NCBI GenBank assembly: GCA_024509875.1
Contig: JAMPIV010005837.1
Span: 1 to 64,000, forward strand
DNA length: 64,000 bases
DNA from: Oreohelix idahoensis
Lineage: Eukaryota; Mollusca; Gastropoda; Stylommatophora; Oreohelicidae
Direction: 5' to 3'
A program made the position numbers and the translations under genes. The notes below the pieces were generated by a model that made no database searches, was not told the DNA's origin, and saw nothing but the letters and a program-made list of their open reading frames with translations. Positions 39,360 through 53,004 of the stretch are shown in pieces (the stretch's first letter is position 1; each line of letters opens with the position of its first letter).

Positions 39360-39575
39360 TCAAATCTTCTTCCTCGTACACTCTCGGACGTCTACTTGAA
39401 TGTTTTCAAAGAAAGCAGAAATCAGTTTGAGGCTATTTGCATCTCTGTAGAGCTTTTCCACGAATAGTACTGGTGTCGGCCATATGCGCGCTCTCTGTTT
39501 CACATATGTTTGGCATCTTTTAAGCAGGTGTTCAGTAGTGATTTTATCAGTGCCACGGTTACACTGATCGGTCAA
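39360..39575 (-). pseudogene. LINE (jockey-like) C-terminal fragment
   Basis: The minus-strand frame of 71 residues carries the end of a jockey/R1-like ORF2. A C-x-x-G-T-D-K-like start leads to T-E-H-L-L-K-R-C (zinc-finger H and C), then Y-V-K-Q-R-A-R-I-W-P, E-K-L-Y, and a closing L-K-L-I-S-A-F-F-E-N. In intact elements this segment follows the RNase H domain. Nothing upstream survives here. It may be the same family as the RT/RNase H-adjacent fragment at 53.5-54.1 kb. Confidence 0.6.
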
Positions 39576-40526
39576 ATAATATCACTCATTTACTAGAACA
39601 GTCCTAATAAACATTTTACATCGTTTGTCTTTTTGTTGCTTTTCAGTTTATGCAGTTTCCAGTTTTCTCTATAATACGTTTCATTCCCATCCCCCCAATT
39701 TTCTTTTAATAAAAAGAGCCACTCTTAGAGTTCAGGCTTCAGGGCCCCCAAAATGTACATTCGCCACTGCCCATTTAAGAGAATTACAAGTGAAAAAAAC
39801 AAACTAGAATTTAAATTATTTCAAACATAGTTAACCAACAGAGACATTTTGAGAAACGTTGGCAGTGAAAAGGCAAGCCGCGAGGAAATAATAAGAAAAT
39901 TGTGATAAACTAAATAAGGGAAACAGAAAACAGAATGACCTTGGCCCCTGGTTAGTAAGCTGCTAAATTAATTATTATCACAAGAGTTCAACATTGTACA
40001 ATCTGATTAACGAAACAAGGAGACACAAACAGGAAGACGATTAGACGGTCTTAACTACATTCCTGAAATAAAAATATATGGACTGACGCAAGCCACGAAT
40101 TAAAGCTACCAGTCTAAGTAAGCATTGGAGCACAAGTGGAGAGGAAGAAAATTAACAAAACAGAAGACCAACTATATATATATATATACATACACATATA
40201 AATACGGAGCCAGTGTTATCATTAGGCCAACTAGGCAGCCGTCTAGGGCGCAGACCTCAGAGAGGCGCAATACTGACGTTTAAGGGGCGCAGTTTTACAC
40301 AGATTAGTTTTTTTTTTTAAATCCATGAAAAAAATGCAACTAACAATTCATAAATTTTGTTCTATGATAAATACCACAACAATGCTATGGAATATAATTA
40401 ATTATAAAAACTTATGAAAAATCTCTATATTCTATTTTTATTTATTTTTATTCTTTTTAATTTAGTGATATTTTTGGCTAAGAACAAAATATCTTATTCT
40501 TCTTAGTTCTTCATGTATTAGACTTA
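39576..40526. other. Unassigned AT-rich DNA
   Basis: Includes a short (TA)n run at 40171-40188. Otherwise nothing recognised. Confidence 0.4.
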
Positions 40527-40850
40527 GGCATAACTGTTAAGCCATTGAGTGAAACAAGATGGGAGAATTGAGACATAACTGTTAAAGTCATTGAGTGAAA
40601 CAAGTTGGGCAAGTTGAGGCATAACTGTTCAGCCATTGAGTGAAACAAGATGGGAGAGTTGAGGCATAACTGTAAGGCAATTGAGTGAAACACGATGGGA
40701 ATGTTGAGGCATAACTGTTAAGTCATTGAGTGAAACAAGATGGGAGAGTTGATGCATAACTGTTAAGCCATTGAGTGACACAAGATGGGAGAGTTGAGGA
40801 ATAATTGTAAACCTGTTGCTTGAAACAGATGGGAGAGAGTCAGATCGATG
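40527..40850. repeat. 45-bp minisatellite, about 7 units
   Basis: The TAACTGTTAAGCCATTGAGT phrase starts at 40531, 40576, 40622, 40667, 40712, 40757 and 40802, a 45-46 bp period. Because 45 is a multiple of 3, the minus strand has a frame with a repeated 15-residue unit (L-T-V-M-P-Q-L-S-H-L-V-S-L-N-G). The run is broken where the unit is 46 bp. No promoter or flanking coding exon supports expression. Confidence 0.85.
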
Positions 40851-41419
40851 ATTTGAAACCACTGAGATAAGACAGTAATGTATATGATGCTTTAATAGAG
40901 ATCTTTGATGAAACAAGCCTAAATAGTTCATCTGGAAATACTTACCGAATTGAATATAAGGCCCTTGCTGATGCAATTGGTAAGTTCAGGTCTGTGGTAT
41001 CCCTTGTGACTTGGTACAACATCCATTTTGAAATCAATCTTACAAGCCAGCTACTACAAATAAGGAAGCTGATTTAAATTCAGCTACAAGCCAGTTGCAA
41101 GTGACCAAGAATTACCTAGTGGGCTGCAGGTGTGATGAGGGTTTTCACATGTTTTGATAGATGTTATTGAGATTACAAAGGTATTAGAGATACTACCAAA
41201 CCTTGAGACAGAACAAGTTAGGAAAAAAGAAGAAAGAAACGACAGTTTGAGCATGAGGCCCAAAGAGAGGCACCACAAAAACCAAAACATAAATTCAAAG
41301 TAGGTTTCTACTATGCTGTCTTAGACTTGGCCATACAATCTGTTGAAGATGGATTCCAACAGCTACAACATGTGACAAAACGTTGGTACAAGTACTTTTT
41401 CAAAATCTTTTCAAAATCA
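40851..41419. other. Unassigned DNA
   Basis: No feature recognised. Confidence 0.4.
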
Positions 41420-41556
41420 ACAAAATGGATGGCCACCGACCGTGCAAAGTGGAATCAATTTGTTGTTGCCCTACAAGACGCCACTAGGCGTGATGGCCAC
41501 TGACTGCTTTGACGGTCGGTGGTTAAGGATCGAAGAAGAAGAAGAATGTACTTTTT
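41420..41556 (+). mobile_element. LINE-B 3' tail fragment
   Basis: Closely matches the end of the LINE at 50.6-52.85 kb. It contains the codons for M-A-T-D-R-A-K-W-N-Q-F-V-V-A, the ATGGCCACTGACTGCTTTG stop region and the GACGGTCGG...AAGGATCGAAGAAGAAG 3' end. It is a short 5'-truncated insertion. Confidence 0.85.
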
Positions 41557-41997
41557 GCGCCACTCTTACTCCTTCATCCGCTTTTTATTTGGCATATTTT
41601 ATGCACCTTCATTCATTTTTTCGCTGTTACCACTCCCAGACTTAATTACGTTTCGCCAGGTGAACCGTAACAATACCGGGTTAATTACACCGGTCCGCGG
41701 ATAATACGTTTATCACGTAAGCCGTCTAGCCACCTTTTGATGCAGACAGCAAACGTGAAGATGGACGCGTTTTGACGTTGACGTAATTCATTTCCGGGAC
41801 CAGCGACACACAGGAGAGTGACCACCTGGGTTCCCGGTCTGTCTGTCTGGGAAAGCCGTCTGAGATGGGCGAAGGCCCATGTGATATTAGATAATCGTTT
41901 CCGCTGGACCATCCCTGTATCATTATTACAGATAATTTGTCTGGGGAGCCAATATGGTGAGAAAGAATCTAGACAGGACATAAGAAAGGGGTCACGC
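41557..41997. other. Unassigned DNA preceding repeat copy B
   Basis: No feature recognised. The minus-strand frame at 41685-42035 runs into copy B and has no known domain. Confidence 0.4.
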
Positions 41998-43417
41998 GTT
42001 GGAATTTTAAAATGTAATATTTTAAAACACGCCAACCCATATAGTGCAAAAAAAATTGGATTGGTGTAATATGAGAGCCGGAATACACAATGGTTCTCAT
42101 TAGCAAATTCGTCGGAAGTACAATCTGGTATTTGAACTGAGAAATGGAAAAATAATCTAGCGAGATCGGAGTCACAAATCAGACTGCACTGTCACGTCAA
42201 GCTAGCAATTCACCAGAGCCAGAAAGAGAAGGATCGGACAAAGGATTCCACAATTATAAGTGACAGATCGAAGTATTTGGGCAACTTTGAAAACTTAGAT
42301 GTAAACCCGCGTTTTTTTTAAATACCATGACTGGAAACTTAAAGGACCAGGACAGATCGAAGTATATGGGCAACCTTTAAACTTGAAAAAAGTAAACCCG
42401 CATTTTTTTTAATACAAAGACTGGAGTCCTAGGGAATCACATCACATCAAGAGGAATACAACATTTTCCCAGATCATGTAATTTGAAAGCATCAAAGTGC
42501 TACGTTCATTCTAAACTGTGCCAGGAGATTGTGTTCACAAAATTTACTTTAAGGTAAGTGTAAACTTTTATTTTACAAATGTGAATTGGACATGTTTTCC
42601 TTGCTAAGTGGTTACACGTGAGGCTGGCAACATCAACATAAGCAAATAGTATGTTCAAAAACCACTACAGGAAGCACTGGTGTTTGTTTTATCCTAATTC
42701 GCTCAGAAAAGCGAAAGCAGCAACAACCCCAGACTCCAAATGGAGCAGTGATGAGTGATGATTACATCACATGTGCTTAAAGTGAATAATATTATTTTGT
42801 GAGATATTTGTACCTTGTTAACTGTAATTCAGGCAAATCATTGTGTTCGCGATGTCCAAGCACATATTGTCCCAGTTTAATACCCAGAAGAATATTGGTG
42901 ATTTCTAATCATCTTCCATGAGTTGCGCTGTGTATACTAAGAATTTAATTATTCAGAGAGGCTAAATTTGGTGTTTAGACAGCAAGACAATGCGCCTGTT
43001 AATCTTCCAACCCAGTATACTTAGCAGAGGCATTTGTTCTTTTTTATTTTTGTCTAAAGTTCGTAGAACGAAGCTATCAGACAGTTCGGGGAACTAAGAT
43101 ATCAGACTGTTCGTAGAACAAAGCTATCAGACTGTGAAGTGTCGTCACAGAAGAACTGACGAAACCACGGCTGCAGTAGTCATCGATTCTAAGCTAAGTG
43201 CTTACTAAAAGGCAACAGCAAAGAACATTAACATTTCTCTATCCAGTCTCTATAAAGATAAAACTTTCATCTAAAATTCACCATCATTTCATCTCTATTT
43301 TAACCTATTAAAACTAATTGATTATTAAATTTGTTACATGTTATTTTAAAATATAACAATCATAGTTGATTCATTTATTATAAGTGTGAAAGCAAACGTA
43401 TGAGCAAGACTCTTTAA

Positions 43418-44998
<1,581 letters not shown>

Positions 44999-45325
44999 TA
45001 CAGTTACATCTGTAGAGCAAATACTAATAAAAAGATTTTGCTGGATTTACACCAGCTGCGGGCTTGAACGGGCTAAACCATTGCTTAATTCTTCACAAAA
45101 GACAACGAATCAGATATAAGTTAACAATTGCTCTGCCCTATGCAGCATTGTTCTTGACTTCTGAAAATATCTTGTGAAACTCACTTGAGATAGAAGCGTC
45201 ATTACCCTTCTATCTACAACTCTGCCAAGAGTAATCTTGTGCGAAGGTAGACACCTTTGACGACCCATTTTAGATACTCTTGCGTTTTGGCCACTGGTGG
45301 ACCACTACTGCAAAGCAGGAGAGGT

Positions 45326-47979
45326 GTCACGTAGGGTTTATATTCATTTAATTTCCTACATCTTCTTCCTATTCTTTCACCCGAATTCTCTCTTTTATTA
45401 TCTCTGTATTTCCTTTTTCCTGTATATTTTTCATCCATTCGTTTTGCGAATATTATTTTCATATAATTCGCAAACTTTACCTGTTTTCCTTTCTCTAAAA
45501 CTGAGAATCGCACCTGGGTGGTATTGCGTACATGTCAGTCGCGCTGGTCGGATGATAGGCGTGAATTTACAGCATTCGCTAGACATTCGTCTGAGGGTCT
45601 CTGGCCTGGGGCGTGAAAATTCACCCGAGGGACATGGAAAGTAGACAGAGAGTCTGCATTTCAGTAAACGCATGAGGTTTTTCGTCAGGAAAAACCCGGC
45701 TTAGCGTGAAAATCCACTCCGCACTGCAGACGGTGGTCTGAGATTTGCAACTCATGCAAGCCCTCGGCCACTGATGGCTGTTACGTCACGCGATAAGCGG
45801 ACGAAGGTGTTATACGGACAGGGGAGATAATTTCGCTTGGCGAAATAAGTTTGGGCCCTTTGTCTGATTTTAAGATATTGGCCCGAGTTTGAAACTTTAA
45901 TTTCATTCTCGCTCATAGACTCACAGTAGATAGGTTGCTCGTAAACAGAATAGCTGTTAGCGAAGTATCTCAGTTTGTTTCGGCAATTTGTCGAACTTCT
46001 AGACTTCCAGAAATACTTTCAGCATTTTATTCTTAAGTTGTGCGACTACCTGTAATTCTGTGGTTGAGGTAATTAATATGATAGATATATAGATTTTGTG
46101 AGTGTTAAAGTGTTAAATCGCTTAATTCATTTTAATCTATTTCTTTAGCGCAGAAGAGAAATAAAGTGGTAGGCTATTATATTTTCTAGGGAAGCATTCA
46201 GTGGAAAGCAGGATAAAATTAAAATTTCTAGCTTATAACGGCAATTGTAGCTATTTATGAATTTAATTTAACCGCTAATACTCAGTCGAGTGTATTTTTC
46301 TAAACTAACGTATAAACTCTAGAATCGAGCCTCATGAATGGTGACGGAATACGCACGTGTTCCTAATTCATGAGGATTGCTGATTTTTTAAATATAACTT
46401 ACGTCACGGGAAGTTTAAATGATAAGCAAAGCTCTCTGCTTGCAAGTTTAAATGTAAGTTATAACCAGTACAGATTCTGTTTATTATATTATATGTGTTA
46501 TTTTTCCTCCACACAGTAAAAGTTTTGGGGTGACCCTAACTTTACCAGCACCTAGTAGTAGTTTCCATACTTGTGAAGAAATAGACAGTCCTTATTTTGA
46601 ACCACGTGGGTTTCTTAAGTACCACTGGTCTAACAGTGCATATGCAACCCGAGTTAGCCAGAAATACTATCTCCCAATAACGGGTTTTCAAAGACTGTAA
46701 TGATAAATACTGGACCTTGGAGCCAGATCTTAATTTCTTCTAGAAAAAAACTCTACGTAATCTTTCTGCCTGGTGGCGCGAAATACTTCTAGTATTAACT
46801 AACATTTCCCGACTATATATATATATATATATATTTTTTGTGGACAAATCTGTGGTGTGACTAAAGTGAATCCTATACTGAGGGAAGGCACCGACCTGAC
46901 ATTCATCATTTCTAGAAACCTACGCTATTGACACTGTGCTCTGCTAACTCCCGCGCCTGGAATAATTTTAGGTGACTTAATCAGACATTTGAACAAATTT
47001 GCACACCCAAGTAGTCGTTCCCGGAGACTCCAAGTTAAATTCGTCTTTTGGAACTGGGGACTTCTTGGCAGAAGACTGCATTTTTTGAGTCTGTGTGAAG
47101 ATCTAAAATCAGTGTGTTCCAAGAGGCAGCGAGCCAAGTCGTGAGTACATGTATGAGAGGCCATGGCGGAATGAATGAGTGTACGCTGGTTTGAGTGATA
47201 TTTTCACTATTATATTTTGACACCCTGTTGCCGTCCTAATTTTTTTTTCAATCTGCATAATTTGTTGCTAAGGCTAGAGTTCTTGTGTTTTTCTTAGGTT
47301 AAATCAGATTTTTTTTCAAACTCTGTGCATATAATTACGAGATAAAACAACGAAAACTCTTAGAATCAAACCCTATGTATCTGTGACTCTGGCGCCATCA
47401 TCTGTTCTCTTAACGGGGCTGGGCTAAACCTAGAGTTAACACTATAAGGGGGCTATCATCCTTGCAACATTTCCTTGAATTTTTATGACTATGTGTATAT
47501 GTATTCTCCTTGATGTACTTTCTTTGATGTTGTGAGCCGATTTTTCCTGATATTAAAATCGCTCTTGAACTTAATAATAGTGTTCGGTCAGCTCGTTCTA
47601 GATAAAATATATATCATTGTTATAGTTTTCCCACGTCTGTGTGTTTACCTGTCGTCACGTGTATGTGCGTGCCTGTGAGTGATAGAAATATACGTAATAT
47701 GTATATTGGTGTAGTCTGTCTGACGCTGTAACAACTGTTGTAGAAGATAGGTGAGAGAGAGAAGAATTCTTTTTTCGCTTTCAGAGACAGCCACTATATC
47801 AAAATCTATCATCTCACGTGTGTGGAAATTCTATTACCTTTCACTAACTCTCACTGAGTCTATCACCTATTCAAACCTATACAGAAGGGACCAAACCTAG
47901 TCTTAATTCTCCTATCAAAAATCTACGACAGGAGGCAATCCGTGACACAAAAATATAATTCCCTATTTGGCGTCTTATA

Positions 47980-48026
<47 letters not shown>

Positions 48027-48594
48027 AAGTATCAACAAAAATCTACTGAAGATGTACAAAAGACCTGCAAGATTTTGAAAAAAATCATTGATGCACAATG
48101 GAAACATGGATATTGATTCTGAAGATCTGTGCTGTGAACACGTGTGTGTGAGCCGGACGTATCATTTTCCTTTGTGTTCCTTAAAGAGCACTTAACGACC
48201 ATTGCAGCTGGTCCATTTGCAAGAATTCTCACCAGGCAGTCTCATGCTCTTGCAGCGGTGATTTCAGTGGATATTTGTTTGACATGACGAGGTTGCCATC
48301 CTCATGCACAATCCTATTGTAGTCGCCAAGTAATATATGCCTCGGGGTGCGGTAATCATATTCTTTCTTTGTCTCTTCAGAGATTACACGCAGGGCGTTT
48401 GCTTTGTACAACTGACACGAGTATCATCAGATCTATTGCCTGTCAAGATATTTCTGCCAATTTCATGTCTATCATTTTCTGGCGGCAAAATAATTCAGCA
48501 GTTTCTATGTTTATTTACACATTTCTGGTGTTAGTATTAACGAAAAAAAACCGTTGCTTATCTCATGACACAATCAGCCTTGAGCAGCTCGTTA

Positions 48595-48600
<6 letters not shown>
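45326..48600. other. Unassigned DNA with small AT repeats
   Basis: Holds (TA)n at about 46814-46834 and 47982-48021, a CCTCATGAAT...ATTCATGAGG dyad at about 46331-46375, and a TATAACTTAC...GTAAGTTATA bracket at about 46394-46463. No gene or known TE recognised. Confidence 0.4.
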
Positions 48601-48676
<76 letters not shown>

Positions 48677-48697
48677 CGCTCGCTCGCTCGCTCGCTC
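48601..48697. repeat. (CT)n followed by (CGCT)n microsatellite
   Basis: About 73 bp of CT, then six CGCT units. Confidence 0.95.
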
Positions 48698-49206
48698 TGC
48701 TGCTTCAGGACAAAGCTGAAACAAAATTAAATTTTATTAAGGATTTATGACGTGAAAATTAAACCCACCCCATTCTGATCTTAGTGCCGTGGATAACAAA
48801 TAAAGTCATATGTCTCTTGCATATAGTTCAACTTGGTTTCTGGCTAATCTCTCCAAAATCGATTATTCTTTTCAATTTTGAATTGGGGAGTCAGAAATAG
48901 ATCAAATTTTCCAGAAGTCTTGGTGGTGGGCTTTGGATCAGACGTACTGAAATTCGCAATTTTAAATGTCAGGCGGAACTCTATCTGTGAGATGTCTCGC
49001 TCGCAAGCAAGGAAGAAATAAAAAACAGGGAAGAAAGAGATAGAGGGAGATTCAGGTTGTCACAGAAGGGAAATTTAATTCCAAGCTACAAGCACAAATG
49101 ACCTGCGGTAACTGCTGGTATGTGGGTGGCAGCAGACGAAGGTGAAGATTAACACTTATACAGTATATCAAGCGTAAATGTAGACCAAATTCAAAATTAC
49201 CATTCT
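48698..49206. other. Unassigned DNA
   Basis: No feature recognised. Confidence 0.4.
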
Positions 49207-49291
49207 ACCATCATCATCATCATCTTCACCTTTTTCAGTCCTTATGGACCATGAAGCCAACACTGCAGATGGCCTCCCATCAGGAACCCTT

Positions 49292-49292
<1 letters not shown>
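49207..49292 (-). mobile_element. LINE 3' tail fragment with (GATGAT)n end
   Basis: Read on the minus strand, a short segment ends with AGGACTGAAAAAGGTGAAG and then (ATG)n, the tail style of the LINE fragments elsewhere in the window. Only about 80 bp remain, so the family is tentative. Confidence 0.45.

Positions 49293-49363
<71 letters not shown>
49293..49363. repeat. (TC)n and (TATC)n microsatellite
   Basis: About 57 bp of TC followed by TATC units. Confidence 0.95.
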
Positions 49364-49457
49364 TCTCTGTGTGCGTGAATGACTGTGAGTAAATATAGTT
49401 ATGTGTGCTTCAGTTACTGAAAGTGATGATGATATTAATTAATTGTGATTGAAGTTA

Positions 49458-49793
49458 CAGGTATACCTCGGAGATATTGCAGGTTCGGTTCCAGACCACC
49501 GCAGTAAAGCGAATATCGCAATAAAGCGGGTCGTACCCATTTTTTTGGCTTCCCAGTACATTTAAAAGCCTAAAATCACGTTAACTCTATGTCTATTAAG
49601 TGCACAATAGCGCTAGCTCTAAAAAATAAATGTACTGTAAAATTAAAAATACTTTATTGCTAAAAAAATGCTAATCTTCATCATCTGAGCCAAAATCTAT
49701 CGAAAGAAGAAGGCACCTTCTAATAAATAAACATAAATAATTGGAAAAAAAAAGTGCATTATCTGCGAAGCGCAATAAAGCGAGGTATACCTG
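49458..49793. mobile_element. Tigger1-like (pogo group) non-autonomous DNA transposon
   Basis: Termini are CAGGTATACCTCG and its complement CGAGGTATACCTG, flanked on both sides by TA (49456-49457 and 49794-49795). Inward of the ends, the left 240 bp closely resemble, from memory, the 5' region of the mammalian Tigger1 consensus: GGTTCCAGACCACCGCA, AAAGCGAATATCGCAATAAAG, GTCTATTAAGTGCACAATAG, TACTTTATTGCTAAAAAAAT, then CATCATCTGAGCC. The right end has the matching GCGCAATAAAGCGAGG. At 336 bp it is an internal deletion derivative without transposase. Movement would need a pogo-type transposase in trans. Confidence 0.85.
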
Positions 49794-49795
49794 TA

Positions 49796-50600
49796 TTAAT
49801 ATGTTAATTTCAATTTGTAAAAACATTGAGCATTGTATTGCAGGGCAGAAATGTAAAAAGGCAATTATGCATATTTCTTTACTCTGATGAAATTAAGATT
49901 TCGATCGTTCGTTTGTTCATTGACTAAAGCACAAACACTTGCAGTGGGGTGGGTTCTGTAGCACTGTGTTTTACATGATGACGTTACCAGTGGAATAAGA
50001 AGCTGTCAGACCTTGATCTTGGTTAGGACACACGGCTGAGTACTTACATTGGTAAAATGGTTACATCTAGACGTGTCATACGGAGTTCTGCAACCTTGGA
50101 TAAGTTGTATATTAACGACTTCGCCTTCTGATGTCCAGTCGTAAATCCTGTTATACACCTGATCTCCCTGAAATAGAAATCACATTTTTTTTTAAAATAG
50201 GGAGTTTTGCCTCGTTTTGGCAAGTTACGCTCCGTTCATCCTAGACACATTGTCCATCGGTTATATTGGGGCGCATGTCCAAATATAAAAGACCTTGAGG
50301 TCTAGTGATATAATTATTGAATTTGGAAACCACATTTTTGTTCTGACGCTGAATGGTGAAAAATAAAAATAGAAAATCAAGTTTAACAAAATAATTACAA
50401 TCTTCAGCTCAAATGTCAAGTCAGTAATATCATTTTAAAAAAAAAAAAAAAAGGTATTCCATAGCAGAAACTTCCTTAGCGACATGAAGGGCTAGAGACT
50501 GCACTATACTAGATCCAGCTTTTGATGAGGTGCGGTGACCAATAACCTTACTTGCTGCTTTTTACTTTCCCTATCTCACGAGCAGAGTCAGGTACCCGTT
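49796..50600. other. Unassigned DNA
   Basis: Includes an A run at 50436-50452. Endonuclease remnants of the next LINE may start slightly before 50600 but are not secure. Confidence 0.4.
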
Positions 50601-52850
50601 CACAGCAGGGTAGAATGGAGCCTCATTTCGGTAACTTCACAGAAACCAGATAGATCACATTATGATTAACGGTAGATGAAAACATGCATTACAAGATGTG
50701 AAGGTAAGAAGAGGTGCGGATGTGAGAAGTGATCACCATTTAGTAGTAAAAAAAACTGAAAGTGAAACTAAGAATGGCTGGATCAACTGTAACTACACAG
50801 AAAAGGTTTGACATCAGCAAATTGAAGGACCCCTTACCAGAAAAGCTTTTGCGGCTGATATAAAGAAGCGATATCACTTTGCCAAAAGTCAGGAAAAGAC
50901 ATTGACTGATGATATAGACCAGAAATTCATCACCATCTCAACAACATATAAGGAAAGCAGCAAATCATGCCTGGGATTCCAGGAAAGAAAGAAGCAAGAT
51001 TGGATAACACCAAAAACATTAAACACCATAATGATGAGAAAGGAAATGAGAAGAAAGAAAACAGAAGCGAAGTCCCCCAGGTTAAAGCAACTATATAGCG
51101 AACAGTACAGTCAGCTGGACAAGGAAGTTAAACGCCAAACCCGAGCCAACAAAAGGAATTTCCTAGACGAACTTGCAAGACAGGCAGAAAACGCAGCACT
51201 GAGAAATGAACAAAACACAGTATACAAAATAACTAAAATCATCAGCGGAAAACGAGGCGCAAACAATATTACATTAGTAAGAGATAAGCAAGGAAATCTC
51301 ACCAGACAGCAGAGGGACAGGAAACAAGATGGGCAGAGCATTTCAGAGAAACTCTAAACAAAGAACCCCCAGAGACACAACTGAATGTTCCTGAGGCTGA
51401 AAATGATCTAGATGTTAATACAGACATTTCATGAAAAGAAGAAATCATCACAGCAATCAAAGGGTTAAAGAATGGAAAGGCTCCTCGCCATGATAGCGTA
51501 ATTGCAGAGCTATTTAAGATAGACCCTGAGCTAGCAGCAGAACTATTAGAACCACTATTTGCACAAGTCTGGAAAACAGGGACAACACCAACGGAGTGGA
51601 ACAAAGGAATAATTGTCAAATTGCCCAACAAGGGGGATCTTGCAGACTGCAATAATTGGAGAGGAATAACTCTTCTCTCAGTTCCCAGCAAAATACTAGG
51701 CAGGATAATTATACAGAGAATTTCAAAAGCAGTAGACCACAAACTGAGGAAAGAACAAGCAGGATTAGAAAGAACAGAAGATGTGCAGATCATATATTTA
51801 CCCTCAGGAACATTATTGAGCAGTGCTCAGAATGGCAAAGACAGCTGTACATTAATTTCGTTGATTTTGAAAGGGCTTTTGACAGTATACATAGGGATAG
51901 TTTATGGAAAATACTGAGGGCTTATGGAATTCCAAGCTGCATAGTGTCAATCATAAAACAGCCCCTATGCCAACTTTACGTGTAGCATTGGGCAGAGCAA
52001 CCTAACCTTTGAGGTGAAGACAGGAGTACGACAGGGATGCCCCTTATCAACCACTCTATTTTTAACAGTCATAGACTGGGTGATGCGCCAGACAACAGAG
52101 GGCAGTACAAGAGGAATAAGATGGGCTACATTTTCTACATTGGAAGATCTGGAATATGCAGATGACATTGCACTACTAGCACATTCACATCAACACATCC
52201 AGGAAAAAACGGATAGACTTAATAAGTATAGCCAACTGTTGGGCTTGAACATCAATCTAAAGAAGACAGAGGGAATGACGCTCAATGTGAGCAACCCTGA
52301 GCCCATATCAGTAAGGAATCAGCAACTGGAACAGACAGAAACCTAGTCATACCTAGGATGCATAGTAACACCAGACGGCGGAGCAAGCAAAGACGTCAAC
52401 AACAGAATGAACAAAGCAAGAACAGCCTTTTTTAGTCTAAACAATATCTGGAAGTCCTCTCAGCACAGCTCAAGCACATAATTAAGATTATATCAGAGAT
52501 GTGTGCTTTCTGTGCATCTCTATGGTGCGGAATGCTGGAGAGTTACAGAGAAGGAAATGTCGAAATTGTCCTGTTTTCACACAACATGCCTAAGAAAAAT
52601 TGCCATCACAAGAACAGCTATGCTACGGACCCCTGAAGGAAAACGAAAGAGAGGCCGACCAAAAACAACTTGGCGGAGGACTGTGGAGGCTGAGATGCAA
52701 AGAATGAACCAGAGTTGGAGCACTGTACGAAGGATGGCCACCGACCGAGCAAAGTGGAATCAATTTGTTGTTGCCCAACAAGACGCCACCAGGCGTGATG
52801 GTCACTGACTGCTTTGACGGTCGGCGGCTAAGGATCAAAGAAGAAGAGAC
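50601..52850 (+). mobile_element. LINE-B, 5'-truncated copy
   Basis: Contains the end of an APE-type endonuclease, the linker, RT and C-terminal tail of a LINE ORF2, followed by a short 3' UTR ending in AAGAAGAAGAG. The 5' UTR and most of the endonuclease are missing. This is the most complete member of a family also present at 41.42, 53.0-53.15 (minus), and 54.18-57.0 kb. Confidence 0.85.
50620..52808 (+). pseudogene. LINE-B ORF2 (endonuclease end, RT, tail), broken
   Basis: ORF2 proteins nick DNA and reverse transcribe the element RNA at the nick. Visible in order: endonuclease C-terminal motifs N-Q-I-D-H-I (about 50645) and R-S-D-H-H-L-V (about 50725); a lysine/arginine-rich linker (50902-51357); RT blocks D-C-N-N-W-R-G-I-T-L-L-S (51647), V-D-F-E-R-A-F-D-S-I-H-R (about 51860), T-G-V-R-Q-G-C-P-L-S (52020), and the catalytic Y-A-D-D (52154-52165). 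The L-Y-G-A-E-C-W motif follows near 52517, then G-R-P-K-T-T-W-R-R and the terminal M-A-T-D-R-A-K-W-N-Q-F-V. A stop lies near 51433, and frames change near 51360, 51770, 51990 and 52340. About 50 residues between C-L-R-K-I and R-T-A-M-L (near 52600) are deleted relative to the copy at 56.76-56.95 kb. It is not functional. Confidence 0.85.
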
Positions 52851-52861
52851 TGGAACATGAC

Positions 52862-52936
52862 GTTACCAGGTTTCGATCTCGGAACCCGGTAACTGTGCGA
52901 CGAAAGCAAAGCCCTGTAACCGCTCAGCCAATCAGA
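52862..52936 (-). mobile_element. tRNA-derived SINE head or tRNA pseudogene
   Basis: On the minus strand, TGGCTGAGCGGTTACAGGG resembles a tRNA A box (leucine/serine style) and CCGGGTTCCGAGATCG, about 30 bases downstream, resembles a B box. Stems do not fold into a clean cloverleaf, no CCA-proximal acceptor stem closes and there is no obvious anticodon loop. A SINE head or decayed pseudogene is therefore likelier than a gene. Confidence 0.5.
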
Positions 52937-53004
52937 TATTTGAAGGCCTACGTGGAGAACAATAAACACAATAACGAATAAGTTAAATATTTTCAAGAAC
53001 GAGT

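Noticed and set aside
40511..40976. Regularly spaced repeats considered as a CRISPR array
   Set aside because: Units are contiguous 45-bp tandem repeats without unique spacers, in eukaryotic DNA with no cas genes.
41685..42035. 116-residue minus-strand frame
   Set aside because: It crosses the boundary of a dispersed repeat copy and is not conserved as a frame in copy A.
48369..48750. Two overlapping + strand frames rich in L-S, with a short A-R-S-L run
   Set aside because: Translation of the (CT)n(CGCT)n microsatellite.
52862..52936. A functional tRNA gene on the minus strand
   Set aside because: A- and B-box-like sequences are present, but the acceptor and anticodon stems do not close.
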